From: an uncultured Eubacteriales bacterium
GTDB taxonomy: Bacteria; Bacillota; Clostridia; Oscillospirales; Oscillospiraceae
Length of the DNA: 5,470 bases
Assembly: GCA_900555795.1 (NCBI GenBank)
Contig: USMP01000110.1
Location: 1 to 5,470, forward strand
Direction of reading: 5' to 3'
The translations under genes and the position numbers were made by a program. The notes below the pieces were generated by a model that saw only the letters and a list, made by a program, of their open reading frames with translations, was not told the origin of the DNA and did no database searches. Of the stretch, positions 1-5,470 are shown piece by piece (positions within the stretch are counted from its first letter, which is position 1; each line of letters starts with the position of its first letter).

Positions 1-1775
1 CCCAGCGGATTGTCCTGGGAGATGTGCCGGAGGAACTGCGGGGGCTGAACATTTTATCCATCGACCTGTCCGCCATGCTGGCAGGCACCAAGTACCGGGG
101 GGAGTTTGAGGAGCGGGTAAAAAACGCCCTGGCGGAGGTGCGGCGCATGGGAAACGTGATTCTCTTCATAGACGAACTGCACACCATCGTGGGAGCCGGC
201 AGTGCCGAGGGGGCGGTGGACGCCGCCAACATTATGAAGCCCGCCCTGGGCCGCTCGGAAATTCGGGTGATTGGCGCCACCACGCTGGACGAGTACCGCC
301 GCTATATTGAAAAGGACGCCGCCCTGGAGCGGCGGTTTCAGCCGGTCCAGGTGGCGGAGCCCCCTCCGGAGGTGGCGGTGGAAATTCTCCAGGGCCTCCG
401 GGACAAGTACGAGGCCCACCATAAGCTGAGCATCACCGACGAGGCCATCCGCGCCGCGGTGGATCTGAGCCTGCGCTATGTGCCGGACCGGTTTTTGCCG
501 GACAAGGCCATCGACCTGATGGACGAGGCCTGCTCCCGGGTGCGGATGGACTGCGAAACCCGCACGCCGGATCTGAAGCACCTGGAAGAGCGGATGGAGC
601 AGGCCCGGCGGGAGAAGGCGGAGGCTGTGGCCGGGGAGGATTTTGAGCGGGCCGCCCGGCTGCGGGACGTGGAGGAAAATTTCACCCAGCAGCTGGCGGA
701 GGAGCGGGAGCGGTGGCGCCGGGGCCTGGTGGACGACCTGGTGGCCGTCACCGGGGAGGATGTGGCCGCGGTGGCGGCGGAGTGGACGGGCATCCCCGTC
801 CAGCGGATCACCGAGGATGAGCAGCAGCGGCTGATGCGGCTGGAGGAGGAACTGGAGCGGCGGGTGGTAGGCCAGGGGGAGGCCCTCTCCTGTGTGGCCC
901 GGGCAATCCGCCGCAGCCGGGTGGGGCTGAAGGAGCCGGGCCGGCCCATTGGCAGCTTCCTGCTGCTGGGCCCCACCGGCGTGGGCAAGACGGAACTGTG
1001 CCGGGCTCTGGCGGAGGCCCTCTTTGGCCAGGAGGAGGCGATGATCCGCATCGATATGTCCGAATACGCCGAACGCCACACTGCCAGCCGCCTGGTGGGC
1101 TCCCCGCCGGGCTACGAGGGCCATGAGGACGGGGGCCAGCTGACGGAAAAGGTCCGGCGGCGGCCCTACGCCGTGGTGCTCTTTGATGAGATTGAAAAGG
1201 CCCACCCGGATGTGTGGAACCTGCTGCTGCAGATCATGGAGGATGGGCGCCTGACCGACAGCCATGGCCGGCGGGTGGACTTTAAAAACACCGTGGTGGT
1301 CATGACAAGCAACGTGGGGGCCCAGCACCTGACCGATGGCCGGGCGGCCCTGGGCTTTTCCAGCGGCGCCCTGGAGGGCGAGGCGGCCAGCCAGGACCGG
1401 GTCCGCCGGGCCGTTACGGAGGAACTGCGCCGTACCTTCCGGCCGGAGTTTCTCAACCGGGTGGACGAGACCGTCATCTTCCGCCGCCTGACGGAGGGGG
1501 ATCTGGGGGAGATTGCCCGCCGGATGCTCCAGGCCACAGCGGCCCGGATGAAGCAGCTGGAACTGGAACTGGAGGTGGAGGAGGAGGCCCTTGCGCGCCT
1601 GGCCCGGCAGGGCTATGATCCCACCTATGGGGCCCGGCCTCTGCGCCGGCTGATCCGTGCCCAGGTGGAGGACCCGGTGTCCGAGGGGGTGCTCCAGGGC
1701 CGCTACCGCCCCGGGGACCGCCTGATTCTGACCACCGGAGAAAACGGCCTTGCTATTGTGCGGAAAACAGAGTAG
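1..1775 (+). CDS. clpC: ATP-dependent Clp protease ATP-binding subunit ClpC (5'-truncated by window edge)
   Basis: This is a cytoplasmic Hsp100/AAA+ unfoldase that threads substrates into the ClpP peptidase chamber. The reading frame is open from base 3, so the gene starts outside the window. About 590 residues are visible of the roughly 810-820 usual for ClpC; the N-domain and the first Walker A are missing. Domain D1 shows the KYRG pore loop (90-101), Walker B VILFIDE (156-176) and arginine fingers in ALERRF (330-335). A short middle region carries the UVR-like EDFERAARLRD motif (636-668), typical of ClpC and unlike the long ClpB coiled coil. Domain D2 shows Walker A GPTGVGKT (969-992), Walker B VVLFDE (1173-1190), the sensor-1 TSN (1305-1313), an arginine finger in FLNR (1449-1460) and sensor-2 GAR (1629-1637). 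An LGF tripeptide (1350-1358) sits where the ClpP-docking loop is expected, which supports ClpC over ClpB. One oddity is that the D2 pore loop reads GYEG instead of GYVG. CtsR/McsAB partners, if present, would lie upstream and are not visible. Confidence 0.95.
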   Translation, partial: QRIVLGDVPEELRGLNILSIDLSAMLAGTKYRGEFEERVKNALAEVRRMGNVILFIDELHTIVGAGSAEGAVDAANIMKPALGRSEIRVIGATTLDEYRRYIEKDAALERRFQPVQVAEPPPEVAVEILQGLRDKYEAHHKLSITDEAIRAAVDLSLRYVPDRFLPDKAIDLMDEACSRVRMDCETRTPDLKHLEERMEQARREKAEAVAGEDFERAARLRDVEENFTQQLAEERERWRRGLVDDLVAVTGEDVAAVAAEWTGIPVQRITEDEQQRLMRLEEELERRVVGQGEALSCVARAIRRSRVGLKEPGRPIGSFLLLGPTGVGKTELCRALAEALFGQEEAMIRIDMSEYAERHTASRLVGSPPGYEGHEDGGQLTEKVRRRPYAVVLFDEIEKAHPDVWNLLLQIMEDGRLTDSHGRRVDFKNTVVVMTSNVGAQHLTDGRAALGFSSGALEGEAASQDRVRRAVTEELRRTFRPEFLNRVDETVIFRRLTEGDLGEIARRMLQATAARMKQLELELEVEEEALARLARQGYDPTYGARPLRRLIRAQVEDPVSEGVLQGRYRPGDRLILTTGENGLAIVRKTE

Positions 1776-1788
1776 AATAAAGGAATAA

Positions 1789-1814
1789 GCAGGGCGGCCT
1801 GGCTGCCGCCCTGC
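1789..1814 (+). terminator. GC-rich stem-loop just after clpC, possible weak terminator
   Basis: There is a perfect 10-bp inverted repeat, GCAGGGCGGC at 1789-1798 and GCCGCCCTGC at 1805-1814, with a 6-nt loop, 13 bp after the clpC stop codon. No T-tract follows on the + strand. It could therefore be a poor or factor-assisted terminator, or a 3'-end stabilising hairpin that lets some transcription pass into the next gene. The T-rich side (complement of 1776-1788) lies in the minus direction, where no gene needs it. Confidence 0.4.
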
Positions 1815-1833
1815 CACCTGTCAAACCGACCCG

Positions 1834-1848
1834 GGCGGCTCCGCTGCC
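1834..1848 (+). other. Small second hairpin in the clpC-membrane protein gap
   Basis: GGCGGC (1834-1839) and GCTGCC (1843-1848) can pair as a 6-bp stem with one G-T wobble and a 3-nt loop. It lies between the first stem-loop and the RBS of the next gene. GC-rich DNA forms such short stems by chance, so a role in the leader is only a possibility. I see no convincing -35/-10 pair in the 1776-1886 gap. Confidence 0.2.
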
Positions 1849-1872
1849 TGTGTACATCCGTCCCGCATGATG

Positions 1873-1879
1873 AAAGGAG
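1873..1879 (+). promoter_or_regulatory. Ribosome binding site AAAGGAG for the membrane protein gene
   Basis: AAAGGAG is followed by a 7-nt spacer to the ATG at 1887, which is good Shine-Dalgarno geometry for Firmicutes. It fixes this start over the ATG at 1867, which lies in another frame and has no matching site. Confidence 0.85.
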
Positions 1880-1886
1880 AACAACT

Positions 1887-3608
1887 ATGGGATTTTCCGG
1901 AACTGACTCTGGCGGCTTCCAGTGGGAGGGCTTTTCCAGCGGCGCCCCCTCCCAGCGGCCGCCCCGTCCCTCCAAGCCCCGCAAGGCCATCGGCACCCCG
2001 ATCACCCGGGTGCTCATCAATCTGGCTGTCACACTGGTGGTGGGCCTGGTCTACTTCTATATCGAACTGCCGGCCATTAACCTGCAGGCGCCGGACTTCT
2101 ATGCTTTTGTGCTGCTGCTGTGCGTGGTCTACTGCGGCTGTGCCCTGCTTACCTCCGGCTTCCAGGCCCAGGGTGTGAAAAACTACTTCAAATTTTTAAA
2201 AAAGCAGTGCGCCATTCCCTTCTTCCTGGCCCTGGCCCTGCTGGTGGTGGCTGTTGTGGGCAGTGTTGTGGGCAGCGTCCTCTTCCGGGCCTCGGACTAC
2301 GCCGCGCTGCTGCCCATTGAGACCGGCGACTTTGCCGCCGAGGTGGACGAGATATCCTTCGACCAGATCCCCATGCTGGACCGTGCGTCCGCCGAGCGGC
2401 TGGGGGACCGGAAGCTGGGCGAACTCAGCGACATGGTCAGCCAGTTCGAGGTGATGGACGACTACACCCAGATCAACTACAAGGGCCGGCCTGTGCGGGT
2501 GGCGTCTCTGATGTACGCGGACCTCATCAAGTGGTTCACCAACCGCTCGGAGGGCCTGCCCGCCTACCTGGTCATCGACATGGTGACACAGAAGGTGGAA
2601 CTGAAGCGGCTGGAGGAGGGCGTCAAGTATACCACGGCCGAGCACTTTGGCCGAAACCTGTACCGGCACCTGCGCTTCAGCTACCCCACCTACATGTTTG
2701 ATCAGCCGGTGATGGAGGTGGACGAGGAGGGCACACCCTATTGGATCTGCCCACGGGTGGTCAAGACCATCGGACTCTTCGGCGGCACCGACGTGCGGGG
2801 AGCCGTCCTGGTCAACGCCATCACCGGGGAGAGTGAGTACTGTGAAGAGGTCCCCCCCTGGGTGGATAACCTTTACTCCGCCGAACTCATTATCCAGCAG
2901 TATGACTACTACGGCATGTACCACAACGGCTTTTTCAACTCCATCTTCGGCCAAAAGGATGTGACGGTTACAACCGATGGGTATAACTACATCGCCATGG
3001 GGGACGATGTGTACGTCTACACCGGCGTCACCTCCACCGGCGGCGACCAGTCCAACATCGGCTTTATCCTCACCAACCAGCGCACCAAGGAGACGAAGTT
3101 CTACTCCAGCGCCGGCGCCACGGAGTACTCCGCTATGGACAGCGCCAATGGCGAGCTGCAAAACCTCCGTTACACCGCCACCTTCCCCCTGCTGCTGAAT
3201 ATCGGCGGCCAGCCCACCTACTTTATGGCCATGAAGGACGCGGCCCAGCTGGTGAAGAAATACGCCATGGTCAACGTCCAGCAGTATCAGATTGTGGCCA
3301 CCGGCGACACCGTGGCGGAGTGTGAGCAGAACTATCTGGACATGCTGGCCCAGCACGGGGTCATCTCCGGGGACGCCAACCTCACCGGCACGGAGTCCGC
3401 CCAGGGCACCGTTGCGGAAATCCGCTCGGCTGTGCTGGATGGCAACAGCTATTACTTTATCCGCCTCATCGGAGAGGAGGTATTCTACTCCGTCAGCGCT
3501 GTGGAGCAGCCCCTGGCGGTGATCCTCAGTGAGGGGGATCAGATTACCATCACGTATCGTCCGGGGGAGGACAGCATTCTCACCGGCGTGGCGCTGGAAC
3601 TGCGCTAG
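1887..3608 (+). CDS. Conserved three-helix membrane protein with large extracytoplasmic domain, function unknown
   Basis: I recognise the style of this protein from clostridial genomes but know no established function. It has 573 residues. Residues 1-37 form a Gly/Ser/Pro-rich tail ending in Lys/Arg. Hydrophobic helices follow at about 38-60, 70-91 and 109-133. Lys residues cluster between helices 2 and 3 (98-106). By the positive-inside rule the N-terminus and this loop are cytoplasmic, and residues from about 134 to 573 lie outside the membrane. The outer region is rich in Tyr and Asp, has few Cys and shows no catalytic signature I can name. The last ~67 residues (about 507-573) look like a small all-beta, possibly OB-like, domain. 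There is no lipobox or cleavable signal peptide; helix 1 would act as an uncleaved anchor. It lies 111 bp after clpC on the same strand, so co-transcription is possible but unproven. The start is set by the AAAGGAG site. Automated labels for such proteins would be weak evidence of function. Confidence 0.88.
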   Translation: MGFSGTDSGGFQWEGFSSGAPSQRPPRPSKPRKAIGTPITRVLINLAVTLVVGLVYFYIELPAINLQAPDFYAFVLLLCVVYCGCALLTSGFQAQGVKNYFKFLKKQCAIPFFLALALLVVAVVGSVVGSVLFRASDYAALLPIETGDFAAEVDEISFDQIPMLDRASAERLGDRKLGELSDMVSQFEVMDDYTQINYKGRPVRVASLMYADLIKWFTNRSEGLPAYLVIDMVTQKVELKRLEEGVKYTTAEHFGRNLYRHLRFSYPTYMFDQPVMEVDEEGTPYWICPRVVKTIGLFGGTDVRGAVLVNAITGESEYCEEVPPWVDNLYSAELIIQQYDYYGMYHNGFFNSIFGQKDVTVTTDGYNYIAMGDDVYVYTGVTSTGGDQSNIGFILTNQRTKETKFYSSAGATEYSAMDSANGELQNLRYTATFPLLLNIGGQPTYFMAMKDAAQLVKKYAMVNVQQYQIVATGDTVAECEQNYLDMLAQHGVISGDANLTGTESAQGTVAEIRSAVLDGNSYYFIRLIGEEVFYSVSAVEQPLAVILSEGDQITITYRPGEDSILTGVALELR

Positions 3609-3620
3609 GCCGGTTGACGC

Positions 3621-3656
3621 AGGGAGGGCGTGCTGCCGCGGCGGCACGCCCTCCCT
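3621..3656 (+). terminator. Strong stem-loop between convergent genes, likely terminator
   Basis: A perfect 13-bp stem (3621-3633 with 3644-3656) extends inward by a further G-T and G-C pair. It sits 12 bp after the membrane protein stop and 5 bp before the 3' end of the convergent kinase gene. The + side is followed by a broken T-rich stretch (TGTATGTTATTT from 3656), so it best fits termination of the membrane protein transcript. The minus side has no T-tract, but the stem may still slow the converging polymerase. Confidence 0.7.
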
Positions 3657-3661
3657 GTATG

Positions 3662-4498
3662 TTATTTGCCCAGCTGCCACAGCAGAGGCTCAAACTCCAC
3701 CCCTTCCCGAGGGGGGATGCCCGCCTGCAGCGTGCGCTGGGCGCAGAGGCTGACAAAGCCGGCCGCCTGTCGGGCCGCCTCCGCCAGACGCCGTCCCCTT
3801 ACCAGCGCCCCGGTCAGTACGCTGGCAAACAGGTCTCCGGTGCCGTGGTACTGCCCCTCTATTCGCCGGGCCGTGACCAATTCCGACATGCCGGTTTCCC
3901 GGTCGTAGCAGGCCGCCCCCACCACGCCGACCGCCGGCTCCGCCCCGGTGAGCACCACGCTGCGCTGTCCGTTCAGGCTCAGCGCCCGGGCCCACCGGCG
4001 GCAGTCCGCTGCATCCTCCAGGCGTAGTTCCCCGTAGGGTACGTCCAGCAGCAGCGCCGCCTCTGTGCGGTTGGGGGTAATGACGTCCGCCTGCTGGGCC
4101 AGTTTGGCCATAGCCCGGCACATCTCCGTGGTGTAGGTGCGGTAGGCTTTCCCGTGGTCCCCCATCACTGGGTCCACCACCGCCAAGCACCGCCCGTCCC
4201 GAAAGGCCTGAAGAAAGGCCGCTGTCAGTTCTATCTGCCTCCGGGACCCCATAAAGCCGCTGTACACAGCGTCAAAGGTCAGGTGCAGACTCTGCCAGTG
4301 GGCAGTGACCGGGGCCATCTGGTCCGTCAGATCTAAGAAGGTGTTGCCGGTAAACCCACCGGTGTGGGTGGAGAGATAGGCGGTGGGCAGGGGACAGCAC
4401 TGGACGCCCATGGCGGCCAGTGTGGGCAGGACAATGGTCAGGGAGCAGCGGCCGAAGCCACTGAGGTCGTGAATGGCGGCAACACGTGGCGTGGACAT
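3662..4498 (-). CDS. pdxK: Pyridoxal/pyridoxamine kinase (vitamin B6 salvage)
   Basis: This is a cytoplasmic ribokinase-fold enzyme that phosphorylates pyridoxal, pyridoxamine or pyridoxine with ATP, feeding the pyridoxal 5'-phosphate pool. It has 278 residues, close to the family's usual 280-290. The N-terminal HDLSGFGRCSL (10-20) forms the substrate-side strand. THTGGFTG (44-51) covers the expected lid/substrate region. DPVMGD (109-114) and TPNRTEA (141-147) are family motifs on the nucleotide side. YHGTGDLFAS (217-226) carries the GTGD anion hole, with Asp222 as the expected catalytic base. The HDLSGFGR start and DPVMGD favour the PdxY/PdxK-type pyridoxamine kinase over ThiD; the symbol could equally be pdxY. 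The start is supported by an AAGGAGG site 7 nt upstream. It is monocistronic in this window, convergent with the membrane protein gene and divergent from the tRNA gene. Its exact vitamer preference cannot be read from sequence alone. Confidence 0.93.
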   Translation of the reverse strand: MSTPRVAAIHDLSGFGRCSLTIVLPTLAAMGVQCCPLPTAYLSTHTGGFTGNTFLDLTDQMAPVTAHWQSLHLTFDAVYSGFMGSRRQIELTAAFLQAFRDGRCLAVVDPVMGDHGKAYRTYTTEMCRAMAKLAQQADVITPNRTEAALLLDVPYGELRLEDAADCRRWARALSLNGQRSVVLTGAEPAVGVVGAACYDRETGMSELVTARRIEGQYHGTGDLFASVLTGALVRGRRLAEAARQAAGFVSLCAQRTLQAGIPPREGVEFEPLLWQLGK

Positions 4499-4505
4499 AT
4501 GGAGC

Positions 4506-4512
4506 CCTCCTT
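4506..4512 (-). promoter_or_regulatory. Ribosome binding site AAGGAGG for the pyridoxamine kinase gene
   Basis: CCTCCTT on the + strand reads AAGGAGG on the coding strand, with 7 nt to the ATG (4496-4498). This near-perfect anti-16S match decides the start. Confidence 0.9.
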
Positions 4513-4530
4513 ACTGTGTGCGGTACTGCC

Positions 4531-4559
4531 ATTATAAACCGCCGCGGCCCAACGCGCAA
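4531..4559 (-). promoter_or_regulatory. Probable sigma-A promoter of the pyridoxamine kinase gene
   Basis: Reading the minus strand there is a perfect -10 TATAAT (4531-4536) and, 17 nt upstream, TTGCGC (4554-4559) as a partial -35 match. Transcription would start near 4524 and give a leader of about 25 nt ahead of the start codon. That is too short for a riboswitch, and I see no operator-like palindrome there. Confidence 0.65.
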
Positions 4560-4608
4560 GAACCCAGGGGGTAAATCTGGTTCCCTCGTGTTTTTTTGCG
4601 ATTGCCCG

Positions 4609-4638
4609 TTTACAAATCCGGCCTGAATGCGGTATAAT
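4609..4638 (+). promoter_or_regulatory. Sigma-A promoter of tRNA-Leu
   Basis: TTTACA (4609-4614, one mismatch to TTGACA) is followed after 18 nt by a perfect TATAAT (4633-4638). The predicted start near 4645 leaves a leader of about 13 nt before the mature tRNA. It is divergent from the kinase promoter, with about 50 bp between the two -35 boxes. A run of seven T residues at 4591-4597 lies just upstream of this -35 box and could act as an UP-like tract. Confidence 0.8.
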
Positions 4639-4657
4639 ACTCTGCAGCCCCATATAT

Positions 4658-4742
4658 GCGGGTATGATGGAATTGGTAGACATGCGAGATTTAGGTTCTC
4701 GTGCTTTCCGGCGTTGGGGTTCGAGTCCCCATGCCCGCACCA
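4658..4742 (+). tRNA. tRNA-Leu (anticodon TAG, reads CUN codons)
   Basis: This is a full class II tRNA of 85 nt. The acceptor stem pairs GCGGGTA (4658-4664) with TGCCCGC (4732-4738), including one G-T wobble. The D stem is ATG/CAT (4667-4669 and 4681-4683), with GG in the D loop. The anticodon stem CGAGA/TCTCG (4685-4689 and 4697-4701) holds the loop TTTAGGT, with anticodon TAG at 4692-4694. A long variable arm (4702-4714) identifies Leu/Ser class II. The T stem TGGGG/CCCCA (4715-4719 and 4727-4731) holds the loop TTCGAGT. The discriminator is A4739, as expected for leucine, and CCA is encoded at 4740-4742. The gene is intact even though a mobile-element recombinase lies next to it. Confidence 0.97.
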
Positions 4743-4745
4743 TGA

Positions 4746-4786
4746 CGAGTGTTCTTATAGCATTTGAAACGCTGTAAGAACACTCG
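4746..4786 (+). terminator. Intrinsic terminator of tRNA-Leu
   Basis: A 12-bp perfect stem, CGAGTGTTCTTA (4746-4757) with TAAGAACACTCG (4775-4786), extends inward by four more pairs (4758-4761 with 4771-4774, one wobble) around a 9-nt loop. The T-rich tail CCTTTCTTTATG follows on the + strand. It begins 3 nt after the tRNA CCA end. The minus side, facing the end of the recombinase gene, has no T-tract. Confidence 0.88.
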
Positions 4787-4800
4787 CCTTTCTTTATGTG

Positions 4801-5470
4801 TCATATAGCGATTTGGCATGGGGCGTAGTTGACGACTACGCCTTTTCTCGTATTCACGGACACCTGCGGGGCGGGTAAAGGGAATACATCGGGAATGAAG
4901 ATCGCTCCCACACAGTTGTAATGGATGGTCAACCTCTGTTCCCACTTGCCGTCGACCTTCTCCGCCTGATGGACCTCGATGCGCTCGATCAGCTCATTCA
5001 GCATCCTGGGCGTCAGCTTCTTGGCCCGTGTGTATTTGCGGACGGTGGAGATGAACATATCAGAAGTCATGGCCCTGCTACCCAGCGTGTCCATTTCGGA
5101 GCGGAGCGCCTTGATCTTTTCAGCAAGCTCCTTCTGCTCCTGTTCATACCGGCGAGACATTTTGGCAAAACGGTCGTCGCTGAGCTTGCCGGAAACATTG
5201 TCCTCATAGATACGCTCAAACAATCCATCCAGTTCTTCGTCACGGGCTTGCAGCGACGCAAGCTCTTTTTGTTTTAGCCTGCGGTTAAGCTCCACGCTTT
5301 CCTGGGTGCTGCCCATCACCGCTTTTACGAAATCGTCCTCATAGTGGCTGGCAAACTTCGTCAGCCGCTTGATCTCACCAAGCACCACCTGTTCCAGAAA
5401 GTCCACCCGGACATAATGGACCTGTTGACAAACCCCATAGTTACGGTCATTCCCTGGTACCCGAGGCAAG
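4801..5470 (-). CDS. Large serine recombinase, TnpX-like, C-terminal part (cut by window edge)
   Basis: This is a site-specific DNA recombinase that excises and integrates a mobile element through a serine-linked cleavage. Only the last ~222 residues are visible; the frame runs off the right edge, so the catalytic resolvase domain and most of the recombinase domain are outside. Numbering from the codon at 5469, residues 8-21 look like the end of the zinc-ribbon region (NYGVC, then HYVRV). Residues about 55-127 form the long charged coiled coil of large serine integrases, including LFERIYEDNVSGKLSDDRF (83-101). Residues about 130-222 match the C-terminal domain of Tn4451 TnpX-like recombinases, with YTRAKKLTPRMLNELIERIEV (146-166) and TIHYNCVG (181-188). 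Such proteins are usually about 520-560 residues. Base use is visibly less GC-rich than in the genes to the left, consistent with transfer. No terminator follows in its own direction. It lies 58 bp from the tRNA-Leu 3' end. Confidence 0.9.
   Translation of the reverse strand, partial: LPRVPGNDRNYGVCQQVHYVRVDFLEQVVLGEIKRLTKFASHYEDDFVKAVMGSTQESVELNRRLKQKELASLQARDEELDGLFERIYEDNVSGKLSDDRFAKMSRRYEQEQKELAEKIKALRSEMDTLGSRAMTSDMFISTVRKYTRAKKLTPRMLNELIERIEVHQAEKVDGKWEQRLTIHYNCVGAIFIPDVFPLPAPQVSVNTRKGVVVNYAPCQIAI

Larger units (their letters stand above)
4743..5470. mobile_element. Probable end of an integrated mobile element downstream of tRNA-Leu
   Basis: A large serine recombinase in TnpX style is normally carried at one end of a transposon, ICE or prophage. 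Its 3' end points towards the intact tRNA-Leu gene and stops 58 bp short of it, so the host-element junction most likely lies between the tRNA 3' end and about 4801. The exact boundary cannot be placed: these enzymes use very short crossover cores (GA in TnpX itself), and the other end of the element is not in view. The left coordinate is the furthest plausible limit. Whether the tRNA terminator belongs to host or element is unknown. Confidence 0.55.

Noticed and set aside
54..1817. 587-codon open frame on the minus strand across clpC
   Set aside because: It mirrors the clpC frame in GC-rich DNA, where antisense stop codons are rare. Its product is low-complexity and matches no family, while the + strand frame carries every AAA+ motif.
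3614..3619. TTGACG resembling a -35 box after the membrane protein gene
   Set aside because: There is no -10 box at proper spacing, it runs into the strong 3621-3656 stem, and no + strand gene follows before the tRNA, which has its own promoter.
2196..3680. 494-codon open frame on the minus strand across the membrane protein gene
   Set aside because: It is antisense to a gene with a good RBS and coherent membrane topology. The translation is His/Val/Gly-rich with no domain, and it would run through the 3621-3656 stem-loop.
4565..4597. Possible terminator: AGGG...CCCT pairing followed by a run of seven T residues
   Set aside because: The stem has only about four Watson-Crick pairs, and no gene is transcribed towards it on the + strand. 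The T-run fits better as an AT-rich upstream tract of the tRNA promoter.
4438..4743. 101-codon minus-strand frame across the kinase start and tRNA-Leu
   Set aside because: It overlaps the tRNA gene and both promoters and has no family resemblance, so it is a chance frame.
4743..4803. Exact attachment-site core of the mobile element
   Set aside because: Candidate GA dinucleotides occur (for example 4744-4745), but the far end of the element is not in the window, so no core can be called.
1..5470. CRISPR array, toxin-antitoxin pair or defence island
   Set aside because: I saw no regularly spaced repeats and no short paired genes, and all substantial coding frames are explained by the four proteins listed.

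Overview
The window looks like a GC-rich member of the Firmicutes/Clostridia, most like the gut Oscillospiraceae (Flavonifractor, Oscillibacter and relatives). The grounds are strong AAGGAGG-type ribosome binding sites, a ClpC-type rather than ClpB-type Hsp100 ATPase, a class of three-helix membrane protein familiar from clostridia, and a TnpX-like large serine recombinase. The genus is inferred from the style of the proteins; no search was run.

Layout. Bases 1-1775 (+) hold the C-terminal three quarters of a ClpC unfoldase, cut by the left edge just after its first Walker A motif. A 111-bp gap with GC-rich hairpins separates it from 1887-3608 (+), a 573-residue protein of unknown function with a cytoplasmic N-tail, three membrane helices and a large extracytoplasmic domain. 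A strong stem-loop (3621-3656) closes that unit. It faces a convergent gene at 3662-4498 (-), a pyridoxal/pyridoxamine kinase with its own promoter and RBS. Divergent from the kinase is a tRNA-Leu(TAG) gene (4658-4742, +) with a near-consensus sigma-70/sigma-A promoter, an encoded CCA end and a strong intrinsic terminator (4746-4786). Only 14 bp past that hairpin begins the 3' end of a large serine recombinase (4801 to the right edge, -). Its base composition is visibly less GC-rich than that of the host genes.

Functional reading. The left part is ordinary chromosomal housekeeping: protein quality control, an envelope protein of unknown role, and vitamin B6 salvage. The right edge is very probably the end of an integrated mobile element (transposon, ICE or prophage) lying immediately downstream of the tRNA-Leu gene, with the recombinase as its outermost gene. 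I found no CRISPR array, no toxin-antitoxin pair and no clear new defence system. The items most worth a second look are the tRNA/recombinase junction, the uncharacterised membrane protein, and a Val-to-Glu change in the second pore loop of ClpC.
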